A stretch of DNA of 46,603 bases from Alphaproteobacteria bacterium (GCA_017465945.1 JAFTVD010000005.1:1-46603), one strand, 5' to 3'. Counted from the stretch's first letter, positions 24,317 to 33,749 are shown. Translations and numbers: made by a program. The notes: generated by a model from the letters alone, not told the origin.

Positions 24317-25933
24317 TTAAGCATTTTTAACTGCTAAACGTCCTTTAAAATAAAATTTATCACCCACATCTAAACCAGAATTCATAACCTCTTTTATGCT
24401 ATTAAACACAGGATAACTAAGCTCTAATTTTTGTTGTTCAATAGCAATCTTTTTAAGCGCTTCTTTTTTATCATCATAAAAAGGTGCAATCTTATAAAAT
24501 TTCCTCCAAATTTCCCCCATATCATTTCCACTATAATATTTTGATAACATAGGTTTTAACTGACTAAATAAAACTACCCCATCTTTATTTTCTTTGTATT
24601 GGAATTCTTCTTTAACTTCATCAAGTGCTCTCTTCTTTAATACCCTTTCAGCTTGCGGGGTTAAAACACCTCCTTGATTAATAAAACTTTGATAGTTAGC
24701 AAGTTTCTTTCCATAATATGCGTCATAAATTTCAATCCCCAATTTTGCTTTTTCTTCCATAAAACTATTTGAAATCATTTCATCACCATTGGCATCACCA
24801 ACAAGCACATTATCAACAAAGTCATCTAAATCTTTATCAAACAATCGGTTCAAAACATTTTTATCACTTTGAGCTTGTGCAATTTTATTTTGAATAGACT
24901 TCACTTCCTCAAGTCCAATCTTTTTGTTTCTATATGCCTTAATCAAACTATTACCAACATTTTTTATTTCTCCCTCATCAAGCTCATTTCCGCCATTAAT
25001 TTTTCTAACACTCTTATACACATCAACAATCCCAGTTTTAAAAGAATTAGAACTCCCCTCATCATCAACCACCAAATCACTATCAAAATCCCTAGTTAAT
25101 GCAAAATATTCAGCTCCACCAATATTTCCATTTTCTTTTTCGCTCCATAAATTCATAGCTCTATTCCAATCTAAAAAAAAGCTATTTCTTTTTTCTTTTA
25201 ATAAATTATCTTCTTTTTCACGTTTCTTTAGCTCACCAATTTTATTAATATTATCAATAAAATCCTCCCCAATATTACCAAAATATTTTTTAGCCTCACT
25301 AATAGCGCCATCTTTATCATTTAGTGCCAAATTATAAATACCTGTTGTTAAATATCCATTACGATATTTTTCTTTTTCTTCCTTACTTAAAAAATTAGTA
25401 TTATCAATTTCATCAACTCCTCTTTTAAGTAAAATTTTTCCTTTATTAACATCACTACCTGCCAGCAAATTTTGATTATCCGCTAACATCAAATTAAGCT
25501 TATTTCTACCAAAATCATCTTCTTTTCTAACTCTAATATTCTCAACATCTTTTTGATTATTTTCTAACAACTCATTTCCATATTTTGCCCAAAATTGTTT
25601 ACCACTTTCCGTTGCATTAAAATGAGCTTCCATATTTTGATTAATCCCCTCCATAACCCCATCAAACTCTTCAGGAGATTTTGCATTCATCAAATTATTT
25701 CTATATACACTTAATAGCTTATCAGCCTCAAGCCGATTTGTCTCTTCTTCCAACTTCTGCCTCTGTAAAATCTTATCACTTACTTTATCTAAAACATCAG
25801 CAACATTTTTATAAATTTCTCCACCAGCTACAACTCTACTTAATCCATAAGGATGGCTAACCATTTCCGTTTTATTTCTCAACATCGCCCCACCCTGTTT
25901 CATAGCACCAATTTTTTGCTCAACTCTTCTCAT
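24317..25933 (-). CDS. Internal virion protein, T7 gp15 position
   Basis: 538 residues. I start at ATG 25933 (AGAGG 6-7 nt before), which lies just after the upstream stop at 25944; the longer frame would overlap. The protein is almost entirely helical and charged (NRLEADKLLSVYRNNLMNAKSPEEFDGVMEGINQNMEAHF), as in gp15-like ejectosome proteins, and begins by naming Gly/Ala-poor coiled-coil regions after MRRVEQKIG. It is shorter than T7 gp15 (747). It should assemble with its neighbours into the inner core of the capsid and the periplasmic ejection tunnel. Confidence 0.72.
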   Translation of the reverse strand: MRRVEQKIGAMKQGGAMLRNKTEMVSHPYGLSRVVAGGEIYKNVADVLDKVSDKILQRQKLEEETNRLEADKLLSVYRNNLMNAKSPEEFDGVMEGINQNMEAHFNATESGKQFWAKYGNELLENNQKDVENIRVRKEDDFGRNKLNLMLADNQNLLAGSDVNKGKILLKRGVDEIDNTNFLSKEEKEKYRNGYLTTGIYNLALNDKDGAISEAKKYFGNIGEDFIDNINKIGELKKREKEDNLLKEKRNSFFLDWNRAMNLWSEKENGNIGGAEYFALTRDFDSDLVVDDEGSSNSFKTGIVDVYKSVRKINGGNELDEGEIKNVGNSLIKAYRNKKIGLEEVKSIQNKIAQAQSDKNVLNRLFDKDLDDFVDNVLVGDANGDEMISNSFMEEKAKLGIEIYDAYYGKKLANYQSFINQGGVLTPQAERVLKKRALDEVKEEFQYKENKDGVVLFSQLKPMLSKYYSGNDMGEIWRKFYKIAPFYDDKKEALKKIAIEQQKLELSYPVFNSIKEVMNSGLDVGDKFYFKGRLAVKNA

Positions 25934-25943
25934 AATCCACCTC

Positions 25944-26390
25944 TTAAAAAAAACCACTAACCGAACTCAACATAGAACTTGCAAATGAATTGTCAGATTT
26001 TTGCTTTAATTGTCGTGCATTTTCCTCAGCAACTCTTGCCTGATATAAATAATTTTCCGCCTGACTTTCCACCTTATACCTATCATTTAATACATTTTGC
26101 TCCAAAGCCATAGCCGAACTAGAAATAGCACTTAACAATGTTGGACTTTCTCCAATTCCAGCCTCACCAGCAATAGCCATATTACCCGCCAAATATGCTC
26201 TATTTTGAGCTCTAGATACATCTTCATTTCTAGATCCAATAGCCCTTGTCATATAAGCATTTTTTCTTAAAATCTCCGCATTTTGAAGTTCAATATCAGC
26301 TTGAGCTTCATAATATTGCCTCTCTTGTTCAGATTTCAAAAAATTAGAGGCAAAATTAAGCCCCATAATCACAGCCGTAGCATATGCCAT
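25944..26390 (-). CDS. Internal virion protein, T7 gp14 position
   Basis: 148 residues. The N-terminus is hydrophobic (AYATAVIMGLNFASNFLKS), followed by Ala/Gln/Asn-rich helices (YYEAQADIELQNAEILRKNAY, AYLAGNMAIAGEAGIGESPT), the typical look of small podovirus internal or outer-membrane ejection proteins. It lies between the gp13-like and gp15-like genes, 3 bp after the first, in the same operon. Confidence 0.72.
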   Translation of the reverse strand: MAYATAVIMGLNFASNFLKSEQERQYYEAQADIELQNAEILRKNAYMTRAIGSRNEDVSRAQNRAYLAGNMAIAGEAGIGESPTLLSAISSSAMALEQNVLNDRYKVESQAENYLYQARVAEENARQLKQKSDNSFASSMLSSVSGFF

Positions 26391-26393
26391 TTT

Positions 26394-26807
26394 TTACTCC
26401 TTTCTCACATATAACAAATAATCTTTTTCATCAAAAAAAAGTGGCAATTTTGCCACCTCACTAAACCCAAGCATAAAAGCCAATCGTTTTGCCTCAATGA
26501 AACCATCTTTAACCGTCATAAAAACTTTTTTGACTTTCTGTTTTTTCATCTCCACCTTAATTTTCTTATTTGCAAATCTCACAAATTCAATCATTCTATT
26601 TCCAATATTTTTTCCCATCAAAGCAAAGCATTCCCCTTTTTCATCAAAAACTCTAAAACCTAAAACAGCTAAAACATCTCCCTTTTGATTAACCATACTA
26701 TACGCAGTTATTCCATCAAAAAAAGAGGCATTATATTCCGCCTCTTTTACTTGCTCATCTTGCACATCTACTTTCAACGCATCACCATTTTTGTATTTTT
26801 TTATCAT
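26394..26807 (-). CDS. GNAT-fold-like protein, T7 gp13 position
   Basis: 137 residues; T7 gp13 has 138. The C-terminal half (VKKVFMTVKDGFIEAKRLAFMLGFSEVAKLPLFFDEKDYLLYVR) matches the acetyltransferase-like end of gp13-type internal virion proteins: a strand, a helix, LGF and a final strand. It probably supports virion assembly and not catalysis. It is tightly packed, with 4 bp to the gene before. Confidence 0.7.
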   Translation of the reverse strand: MIKKYKNGDALKVDVQDEQVKEAEYNASFFDGITAYSMVNQKGDVLAVLGFRVFDEKGECFALMGKNIGNRMIEFVRFANKKIKVEMKKQKVKKVFMTVKDGFIEAKRLAFMLGFSEVAKLPLFFDEKDYLLYVRKE

Positions 26808-26811
26808 AACA

Positions 26812-27876
26812 TTACACCTTTTCTAACATTTCCCATTTGGTTTCATAAATTCTAGTATTATCACCAATATTTGTAATGTTACCATAATCAACCCAAATGT
26901 TAGTTAAATCCATTGTACCATACCAAGAATAACTATTACTAGTCCATCCAAAAGTAGCAATAGTACTTTCATTACTAAAAAAAGGTACATCTCTTATAAT
27001 ACTTTTAACAACCCATTCACTTTCATCAGGTAATGTTTCTTTTGTATAACCATTATCAACAATGTAAGCAACTCGAAGAATATATTTCCCAGTTGATACC
27101 GAATAAGTTTCAGCCATTCTTACCCAATATGTATTATTTGCAGTTAAAGCAACATCAGCAACCAATACATTATCTACAACAACCTTACCATTATAAGTTC
27201 CAAACCAAACACCATCTTTAACACAAATAACTCTATTGCTTGTTGCATCAACTGGTGTAACTTTTGCAGTAAATCTTACATCATAATCAAAGAAAGAAGT
27301 TTGTGGTATAAAGCTAAATACTAAAGGCTCACTTAAAACTAACTCACCAGATGGATTAAGACTAACAAGTATGTTTTCATCTTGATATGTATATTTATAG
27401 TTTGTATTAGTTTCACTAAATTTCTTTTTATAAACTGGTACAACTTCGTGTTGAGGAATTGTAACTTTATTTGCCCAAGTATAACCTTCTCTATCATCAC
27501 CACTTTCACTTAAAAGTATTTCATCATCTTTAACAAAAGCAGTTAATTCTCTTTCATTTGCAACATCTGTTATATTGTCTAAACAACCTCTAGCACTTAT
27601 AACACTATCATCTACACTTGTTAAATATGTTTCTCCACTTGGTGCTAAAACTCTTGACATACTGTTAGAAGTATAACCATTCCATAAAACTTTCTCATCA
27701 AATATAACTTGACTTCTATTAAAATTATAATCAAGTCCTTCAAATTCTCTCAATTCAATGTACTTTTCTGTATTATCATTAAAAACTTCTAAAAAATCTT
27801 GATAATAATAATGAGGTTTACGAACTTTAATACTAACTGGCAAACCTTTATATGCTTTTTTACTAATTTGTGTCAT
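26812..27876 (-). CDS. Tail protein with lectin-like (LamG-type) half; second part of the gp12 position
   Basis: 354 residues, mostly beta strands. The C-terminal half (FFDYDVRFTAKVTP to NIWVDYGN) looks like a jelly-roll carbohydrate-binding domain (TYNGKVVVDNVLV, TYWVRMAE). Its ATG overlaps the stop of the gene before it (TAATG), so translation is coupled. Together with that gene it fills the place of T7 gp12. It could be a nozzle part or a receptor-binding fibre; I favour a receptor-binding or tail-tip role. Confidence 0.62.
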   Translation of the reverse strand: MTQISKKAYKGLPVSIKVRKPHYYYQDFLEVFNDNTEKYIELREFEGLDYNFNRSQVIFDEKVLWNGYTSNSMSRVLAPSGETYLTSVDDSVISARGCLDNITDVANERELTAFVKDDEILLSESGDDREGYTWANKVTIPQHEVVPVYKKKFSETNTNYKYTYQDENILVSLNPSGELVLSEPLVFSFIPQTSFFDYDVRFTAKVTPVDATSNRVICVKDGVWFGTYNGKVVVDNVLVADVALTANNTYWVRMAETYSVSTGKYILRVAYIVDNGYTKETLPDESEWVVKSIIRDVPFFSNESTIATFGWTSNSYSWYGTMDLTNIWVDYGNITNIGDNTRIYETKWEMLEKV

Positions 27877-29246
27877 TATTCAACTCCCTCAACAACAATA
27901 TCACCCTCATTAATCTCAACATTTGTATCAATAACCAAGTCTACTTTATCAGGTAATGTTAACTTCACTTCAACTTTTCCATCTTCATCAACTTCTCCTG
28001 TTGTAATTGCAGAAAAACTTGTCGTTGCATTATAGTTTATTACTTGATTGTCAACAATTTCCCAATTAGCATTACCTAAAGTAAACAAACTTACATTCAT
28101 ATTCTGATAATCTGACCTTAATGTAACAATAGCCTTACTCATATCAGGTGAAAATGCCAAACGATAACAATAGTTTTGATTAATATTGTCAGGTAACATA
28201 AATGTATAGTTTAGTTGCTCAAAGTTTCTATCATCTCTGTTAAATTTATAAGCATAAACATTATCCATTGTTCCAATAGTTAACACATCATTTCGATTGT
28301 CATATTGTATTAAACAGTTATCAGTTTGAAATTTATTAAACAAATCAGGTCGTTCTTTTATAGTTCTTCCACCATTTCCATCATCAACAATTTCATAAGT
28401 GATTAAATTACTAATCTGTTTTTGTGTACTACTGCCCAAATAATTATAACAATAGCCATAGTTTGTTACAAAGAATAAGAAATCACCAATATTTGCACCA
28501 GTTTGTGTATAAAGTACCACAGGATTGCTGTCATATCTCCCTACTCTAAAACCTGTTGCTATTGTTTTTTCATTTACAACACTTCCATCATCATTTACTT
28601 TAATAAAATAAACATTACCAACTGTATCATAAACAAAACCATAACCATCATTACCTAAATAAGCATTAGAAGTTTGGTTTGCTAAATCTAAAACAGAATC
28701 ACTAACAACATTTGCAAGTTTATCATATACATTTATTACATTTCCTTCTGAATAATAAGCATAGCTTTTTCCATTATAACTTCCCATATAAGAATAGCCA
28801 CTAGGTAAAGCTCTTAATGATGAACTTGTCATCAGTATTCCAGTTGTACTAGAACTAATAGCACCCTGATAACTTGCACATCCTAATCGAACAGTACCAT
28901 CTTTATAAGTACATATTCCTGAATTTTCAGGATACGAATAACTAATCCAACTGTTAATATCTAAAGCATTCCATTGATGATTTTCAAAAGTATATTTATA
29001 TCGACCATTATTAATAAAATATACTATAACATTATTATCATCTACAAAAACACTACCACGGTCTTTTTCAGGTGATGTACTTGTTAAATCATAACCTCTT
29101 GACAATTCAGAAGGTCTTATGCCAAGATTTACTAAAACCTTTTCACCTTTGTCATATGTATTAGTTGTAGTATTTGTAACAAATTTTTTCTCACAACCTT
29201 CAGCATTTACATCTCCAATAACAGCATTAGAAATCCCTTTTACCAT
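27876..29246 (-). CDS. Tail nozzle or beta-propeller tail protein; first part of the gp12 position
   Basis: 456 residues, rich in Tyr/Asn/Ser beta strands and with recurring propeller-like blades (NVINVYDKLANVV, GNVYFIKVNDDGSV, DNVYAYKFNRDDRNF, SPDMSKAIVTLRSD). It follows the gp11-like adaptor, where podoviruses place the nozzle protein, which in T7 contains a propeller. The C-terminal 60 residues are a small Asp/Val/Glu-rich strand domain. I see no sequence motif that fixes the assignment. Confidence 0.62.
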   Translation of the reverse strand: MVKGISNAVIGDVNAEGCEKKFVTNTTTNTYDKGEKVLVNLGIRPSELSRGYDLTSTSPEKDRGSVFVDDNNVIVYFINNGRYKYTFENHQWNALDINSWISYSYPENSGICTYKDGTVRLGCASYQGAISSSTTGILMTSSSLRALPSGYSYMGSYNGKSYAYYSEGNVINVYDKLANVVSDSVLDLANQTSNAYLGNDGYGFVYDTVGNVYFIKVNDDGSVVNEKTIATGFRVGRYDSNPVVLYTQTGANIGDFLFFVTNYGYCYNYLGSSTQKQISNLITYEIVDDGNGGRTIKERPDLFNKFQTDNCLIQYDNRNDVLTIGTMDNVYAYKFNRDDRNFEQLNYTFMLPDNINQNYCYRLAFSPDMSKAIVTLRSDYQNMNVSLFTLGNANWEIVDNQVINYNATTSFSAITTGEVDEDGKVEVKLTLPDKVDLVIDTNVEINEGDIVVEGVE

Positions 29247-29325
29247 ACCACCCTCCTATCCTCAAAAACTCCAAACAAATCAAATTTCCATTCATCATCA
29301 CATTTTTTACCCTCACATCTTTTCA

Positions 29326-29916
29326 TTACCAATTCTCCCGAACCAATACCCAACTACTATCAGGAACTAACTCTGTGTCTTTGATAATTTCATTATTTAA
29401 CTCTGCTCTCCTAATCAGCATAATAAATTCACTATCAAGCATCTGTTTTATAGTTGTTGAATGTTTAATTCTCATAGCCAATTCCGATGCAATTTTAGTA
29501 GCCAACGCCTCCCTAAAAAGTGGAGAAAACTCCAAATCATCATCAATATTTTTCACATACTCAGCCATAACCCCTTTATCTAAATAACTAACAATGCAGT
29601 TATTTACAACTTCATATGCCTGATGAGAATACGCTCTAACTTCAGTAACATCACTTTTGCTAGGACCAAACACATTCACCAACAACAAACAATCACCTGG
29701 CAATTTATACATACATTTATCGCCATATTTCTCTTCCAACTTTGGCAAATATTTAATTTCAAGCGAAAACCTCCAAGGATAAGATGATAACAACAATTCT
29801 TTAATATCATCATAAATAATTTCATAACTTTTCCCAAACACAGCATCATTCAAAGACGATACAGGTGGTTCACCTAACTTCATCAACGCTCTATTTACAA
29901 TCTCAACTTTAGACAT
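29326..29916 (-). CDS. Tail tubular protein A / head-tail adaptor (T7 gp11-like)
   Basis: 196 residues, the same as T7 gp11. The family pattern is clear: VEIVNRALMKLGEPPVSSLND at the start, LLLSSYPWRF (the conserved PWxF), MYKLPGDCLLLVNVFG, and SPLFREALATKIASELAMRI near the end. It forms the ring between portal and tail nozzle. GGAGG lies 5 nt before the ATG, and a perfect terminator stands 32 nt upstream of the start. Confidence 0.9.
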   Translation of the reverse strand: MSKVEIVNRALMKLGEPPVSSLNDAVFGKSYEIIYDDIKELLLSSYPWRFSLEIKYLPKLEEKYGDKCMYKLPGDCLLLVNVFGPSKSDVTEVRAYSHQAYEVVNNCIVSYLDKGVMAEYVKNIDDDLEFSPLFREALATKIASELAMRIKHSTTIKQMLDSEFIMLIRRAELNNEIIKDTELVPDSSWVLVRENW

Positions 29917-29948
29917 TTAATTCCTCCAAAAAATAAATTACAATAATT

Positions 29949-29976
29949 AAAAAGAGGGAATTATAAAAATTCCCTC
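29949..29976 (-). terminator. Terminator in front of the gp11-like gene
   Basis: On the minus strand GAGGGAATT-loop-AATTCCCTC (9 perfect bp) is followed by TTTTT, only 32 nt before the next ATG. Confidence 0.85.
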
Positions 29977-30009
29977 CATACGTCAAAGTCCATATATTAT
30001 GCCTTAAAG

Positions 30010-30384
30010 CTATCTAGCCAAATATCCAAGTGTCACTCTAATTTGGCCACTATTAGCTTCGTTACTTGTAACATCTGCCACCATATAAGCTTTAGCGTCT
30101 TCAGAAATAGTAAAACTACCCATCAAATCGCCATCCTTAAAGCTAGCACCAGCTTCTAAAGTAATAGCAAAATATTCGCTAAAACCACCATCTTTTGTAT
30201 CACCATGTTTAATACTAACACCAACATTTTCGCTTAAAACAACATCACCAATAGCAAAAACATTAACTGTTAAAGCACCACCAGTTTTACCAACAGATAC
30301 AGGTTTATCACCACTAATCGAAGCTTGAGCTAAACTGCCTCTAGCTAAATCTTCATCATATACTTTCAAAATATTATTTATCAT
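30010..30384 (-). CDS. Probable capsid decoration / head protein
   Basis: 124 residues, beta-rich and Gly/Ala-rich (TGGALTVNVFAIGDVVLS, EYFAITLEAGASFKDGDLMGSF, GQIRVTLGYLAR). The size, composition and place just after the major capsid gene fit a decoration or head-stabilising protein. The family was not identified. Confidence 0.6.
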   Translation of the reverse strand: MINNILKVYDEDLARGSLAQASISGDKPVSVGKTGGALTVNVFAIGDVVLSENVGVSIKHGDTKDGGFSEYFAITLEAGASFKDGDLMGSFTISEDAKAYMVADVTSNEANSGQIRVTLGYLAR

Positions 30385-30409
30385 AAAAAAATACTCCTAT
30401 CATAAAAAA

Positions 30410-31309
30410 TTAAGCTAATTCAACCGCATCTTCACTACCATTTAAGAAGTTATAAGAAGTAATGAATCTAATACCATTCCACGCCATAAAACTTCTATTA
30501 ACATCAAAATCAAGTGTAGATGTTTGTAACACATTACCTTTATATTTATTAAGCATAGACAATACTTTTGGATGACAGAAAATATAAGTAGAACAAGGTG
30601 TCGCCTTTGCATCAACCAACATATTGTCAATTTGCTCTGCTGTTGGAATATTATCTTGATTAATATTCACAATAGACGCCACAGCATCAGGATTAGCGAG
30701 TTGCATACCAATATACCCCTTCAATCTAACACCATATCCTAACACACCATTAGCATTCTTATACAAACTACCACCATTAATAGGTCTAGAATCAAGCAAA
30801 CCAAATCTACCAATATTTTTAGCAGAATACAAACCAGTTACTTCACCTTCAACAAATCTAACAGCAACCATAGAATAGCAATTTTCACTACCACCCGCAC
30901 TAACCGCCTTACCATTAGAAACCGCATAAGGAATAAAGTTATCATAAATAATTTTCTTTTCCGCAGTTTGTCCTGCATGTTTTAACAACACAGGAACTTT
31001 CTTAGAAAAATATTCACCAACACCAATAACACTTCCCTTATCTTCAGGCAAAAATATCTCACCGCCCAAAATAGATAAATCAATTTTCTTTAAGTTAGAA
31101 TCAACTTCCATCTCTGGCAATGGTTGATTAATATCCACAAAACCAGCCCCATCAATTCTAGCCACTTCTTCATATGCGTTCCACAAACCATGAGTAGAAG
31201 CTTCAAAACGCATATTATCTAAAATTGGAGACTCTTCAGTTAAGCTATTAACATAGTGCTCTTGTTTCAAAGAGAGGTTAACAGCAATTTCTTTTAATGT
31301 ACTAGCCAT
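30410..31309 (-). CDS. Major capsid protein
   Basis: 299 residues from ATG 31309 (AAGGA 9 nt upstream); the longer frame needs a TTG that lies in the Shine-Dalgarno. The sequence has HK97-like features of podovirus capsids: LKQEHYVNSLTEESPILDNMRF (an N-arm and spine-like helix), EEVARIDGAGFVDINQPLPEM (E-loop-like strand), then ATPCSTYIFCHPKVLSMLNKYK and WNGIRFITSYNFLNGSE at the C-terminus. It is preceded by a scaffold gene and followed by a decoration-like gene, the standard head block. Confidence 0.85.
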   Translation of the reverse strand: MASTLKEIAVNLSLKQEHYVNSLTEESPILDNMRFEASTHGLWNAYEEVARIDGAGFVDINQPLPEMEVDSNLKKIDLSILGGEIFLPEDKGSVIGVGEYFSKKVPVLLKHAGQTAEKKIIYDNFIPYAVSNGKAVSAGGSENCYSMVAVRFVEGEVTGLYSAKNIGRFGLLDSRPINGGSLYKNANGVLGYGVRLKGYIGMQLANPDAVASIVNINQDNIPTAEQIDNMLVDAKATPCSTYIFCHPKVLSMLNKYKGNVLQTSTLDFDVNRSFMAWNGIRFITSYNFLNGSEDAVELA

Positions 31310-31338
31310 TATTATATATCCTTTCAAAAAAATTAAAA

Positions 31339-32064
31339 TTAATCTTGATTAAACATTTCCTTAAAATATTCCACCATCGACCACTCATTTTTAGCTCCAC
31401 CATCACCGCCAAACGCAACAGGATTATCTTCCGAAACAGCCTCACCCAAACGACAAAAAGTTTCCATCATTTGCCTAGTCCCCAATGCCTTTTCCATATT
31501 GTCGATAACATCCTCATCCGAAGATACCATTCTGATACCTCGTTTCATCAACTCCATGTTTTTCTTGGCATTAGCTCCCCACTGTTCTTCCATATCCTTC
31601 ATTTCAAGCTCTGAATTACGAGCCCAATTTTGAGCATTCTCATTTTCTGCCACATCTCTTGATTTCACATACCAATCATAAAGAGCCTTCGCAGAACTTG
31701 GTAAAATATTATTCTCTAAGCACACCTGTTTAAATTGATTTCCAAGTTCTCTATCTTGTTCTAAAAAATCAATATCAAACCCATCAACATCTTGAGGCAT
31801 ACCTAATTTTAAATAAAGTTTATCAAAGCCTTCTTTATCGCCGTCTTTAGGAATACTAACTTTAGAAGAATACGCTTTTTCTAATTCACGATAAGACTTC
31901 AACAAATCAGCAGGAGTTTTAAAACCCTTATTGCTAATATACGAAAAATCCTCATCGCTAAAAGCATCCCCAAAAGATTGTGCACGCAAAAAGTCTTTTT
32001 CAAATTCAGACTTCAAAAAGTTATCGGAGGTAGTCTGCCCCTCCGGCTTATTAAAATTTTCCAT
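31339..32064 (-). CDS. Capsid scaffold protein
   Basis: 241 residues from ATG 32064 (AGAGGA 6 nt before). It is acidic and helical, with an N-terminal GFKTPADLLKSYRELEKAY motif typical of podovirus scaffolds, a middle KLGMPQDVDGFDIDFLEQD and a charged C-terminus (AKNEWSMVEYFKEMFNQ). T7 gp9 is 307 residues. It lies directly before the major capsid gene. A leader terminator of the family shared with the endolysin sits 36 nt upstream. Confidence 0.85.
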   Translation of the reverse strand: MENFNKPEGQTTSDNFLKSEFEKDFLRAQSFGDAFSDEDFSYISNKGFKTPADLLKSYRELEKAYSSKVSIPKDGDKEGFDKLYLKLGMPQDVDGFDIDFLEQDRELGNQFKQVCLENNILPSSAKALYDWYVKSRDVAENENAQNWARNSELEMKDMEEQWGANAKKNMELMKRGIRMVSSDEDVIDNMEKALGTRQMMETFCRLGEAVSEDNPVAFGGDGGAKNEWSMVEYFKEMFNQD

Positions 32065-32100
32065 ATTTTTTCCTCTATAAAAAAAGTTAAATTTAAAACA

Positions 32101-32131
32101 AAAAAAAGAGCCACGTTTTAACACGTAACTC
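32101..32131 (-). terminator. Leader terminator (attenuator?) of the scaffold-capsid operon
   Basis: On the minus strand GAGTTACGT-loop-ACGTGGCTC is followed by seven T and GTTTTAAATTT. This matches the endolysin (6910) and Bbp19-like (36035) leaders. Confidence 0.7.
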
Positions 32132-32159
32132 TCACATTCCCTCCTCCTTACTATCATTC

Positions 32160-32622
32160 TATCATTCTCTCATCCCTCACTTCGCCCCTCTTACTCTGTC
32201 ATCCCTCGTTTTGCCCTTTCCCTCGTCATTGCGAGAGGCAAAGCCTCGAAGCAATCCATAAACCTCCCCCCTCGTTTTGCAAAGCACACCCTTTCTGTCA
32301 TCCCTCGTTTTGCCCTTTCCCTCGTCATTGCGAGGAGTGAAACGACGAAGCAATCCATAAACCTCCCCACTCGTTTTGCAGAGCACACCCTTTCTGTCAT
32401 CCCTCGTTTTGCAAAGCAAAACGTCAAGGGATCTCCATTGTCATTGCGAGCCCTTTCTCTATTCGTCATTGCGAGGAGCATCAGCGACGAAGCAATCCAC
32501 TCCTTTACTTTGTCATCCCTCGTTTTGCAACGCAAAACGTCAAGGGATCTCCTCGTCATTACAAGCCCTTTTTTCCTCGTCATTGCGAGAGGCAACGCCT
32601 CGAAGCAATCCATAAACTCCAT
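32160..32622. repeat. Large cluster of both palindromic repeat families
   Basis: About six ATTGCGAG/GCAATCC units alternate with four CCCTCG-TTTTGCAA-GCAAAACG-TCAAGGGA units or parts. Translations in all frames are repeat artefacts. No gene is seen in 32065-32888 apart from the promoter at its right end. Confidence 0.85.
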
Positions 32623-32685
32623 CCATCATTCCCCAAATTCTCTAGCACACTAACATTAAATCATTATACAAAATATAAAAGACAT

Positions 32686-32713
32686 AAAAAAAAAAGACAT
32701 CCTCCACGATGCC
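32686..32713 (-). terminator. Orphan terminator-like hairpin
   Basis: On the minus strand GGCATC-GTGGAG-GATGTC is followed by ten T. There is no minus-strand gene just upstream; it may stop transcription entering the repeat cluster. Confidence 0.5.
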
Positions 32714-32818
32714 TTAAGTGCTATTCATCCACTATATAATAAACTATAACCAATTAATGACACAAAGTCAATACTTTTTTACCCACTAATTAATTTTTTT
32801 TATCTCCCTCAAAACACC

Positions 32819-32847
32819 TTGACACATTCTAAAAAATCTTCTATAAA
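32819..32847 (+). promoter_or_regulatory. Promoter of the gene at 32889
   Basis: TTGACA (32819-32824), a 17-bp spacer and TATAAA (32842-32847). Confidence 0.75.
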
Positions 32848-32888
32848 ACCGCCGTAAACAAAATTATTAATCCTAAAAATTATATCCC

Positions 32889-33650
32889 ATGCAATTATTA
32901 AATTTCTCCTTTTTGAGCAGCCTAAAGCAAAAGCTCAAACAAAGAAGTGTAATAAGGGCAATAAAAAAGATGTTTCGCAAAAATAATGATATACAACAGC
33001 AAAGAAATACCCTCCTCGCATACTATAAAAGAACCAAACCTAACAATATACAATATCTTGGTCCTCCCAAATTTTATGCCACAAAGGTAAAATGCGACGA
33101 TATTATCATTACCCCAAATGACGCTATAAAAGCACTCGATTATATAGGCTATAAAACTCCCATTTTTTTAGGAATTGTAACCATATGTACCGAACAACAC
33201 CTAAAGCTTCAATACCGTCAACGAGCATTTTTAAAATTTTCCATTGCCCCTGATCTCTACGCTTATGCAACTCTTGCCAATTCAACCCTCTTCATCACAG
33301 AGAAAAGTTGTGACACAATAGATATTTCTATTTCTCCAACAAATTCAACTGATGAAACCAAAACTTTTCATACTACAATTCTTTATCAACGAAACCCTCT
33401 TCCCGGTTTTGACAAAGCCTCTGCAGTACGCCTAAAGTTTAAGAGTTCAAACCAAAATTTTGTTATAGAAAGTATTGATAGTAATTTTGTACCATTCTTC
33501 TCATGGGAACCAAATCAACACTATGATTTTAAATCCCCCAAAGATGAAAATAAAATAAAAAAAATTATCACAGACTATTATGATTGTTACTATAACAAAA
33601 AATTAGACTTTGTGCAAAATTTCCCCTATCATTATAGCATAAATGCGTAA
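32889..33650 (+). CDS. Hypothetical protein, tandem paralogue 1
   Basis: 253 residues, not recognised. It starts MQLLNFSFLSSLKQKLKQRSV with a short amphipathic or basic N-terminus, then a strand-rich core (YAYATLANSTLFITEKSCDTIDISISP) and ends QNFPYHYSINA. The paralogue next door matches along the whole length. No Shine-Dalgarno sequence is seen; the leader AAAAATTAT, then ATGCAATTATTAAA is conserved between the two. It has its own strong promoter and terminator and is on the opposite strand to the phage genes. It is a moron-like insertion between Bbp19-like and scaffold genes. Confidence 0.75.
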   Translation: MQLLNFSFLSSLKQKLKQRSVIRAIKKMFRKNNDIQQQRNTLLAYYKRTKPNNIQYLGPPKFYATKVKCDDIIITPNDAIKALDYIGYKTPIFLGIVTICTEQHLKLQYRQRAFLKFSIAPDLYAYATLANSTLFITEKSCDTIDISISPTNSTDETKTFHTTILYQRNPLPGFDKASAVRLKFKSSNQNFVIESIDSNFVPFFSWEPNQHYDFKSPKDENKIKKIITDYYDCYYNKKLDFVQNFPYHYSINA

Positions 33651-33659
33651 ACCTAAAAA

Positions 33660-33690
33660 CACCGCCTTTTCAAAAGGCGGTGTTTTTTTA
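33660..33690 (+). terminator. Terminator of paralogue 1
   Basis: CACCGCCTTTT-C-AAAAGGCGGTG and a T run. A near-copy ends paralogue 2. Confidence 0.9.
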
Positions 33691-33720
33691 TTATCTCAAG
33701 CCAAACATCCCAAAATTTTA

Positions 33721-33749
33721 TTGACAATACCAATACATATCAATATATT
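33721..33749 (+). promoter_or_regulatory. Promoter of the gene at 33791
   Basis: TTGACA (33721-33726), a 17-bp spacer and TATATT (33744-33749), duplicated with the gene. Confidence 0.75.

Noticed and set aside
32177..32653. Several ORFs of 70-140 codons on both strands
   Set aside because: They are translations of the palindromic repeats (recurrent RNDEGKGKTRDD or SLREATPRSNP strings) with no ribosome site or independent conservation.
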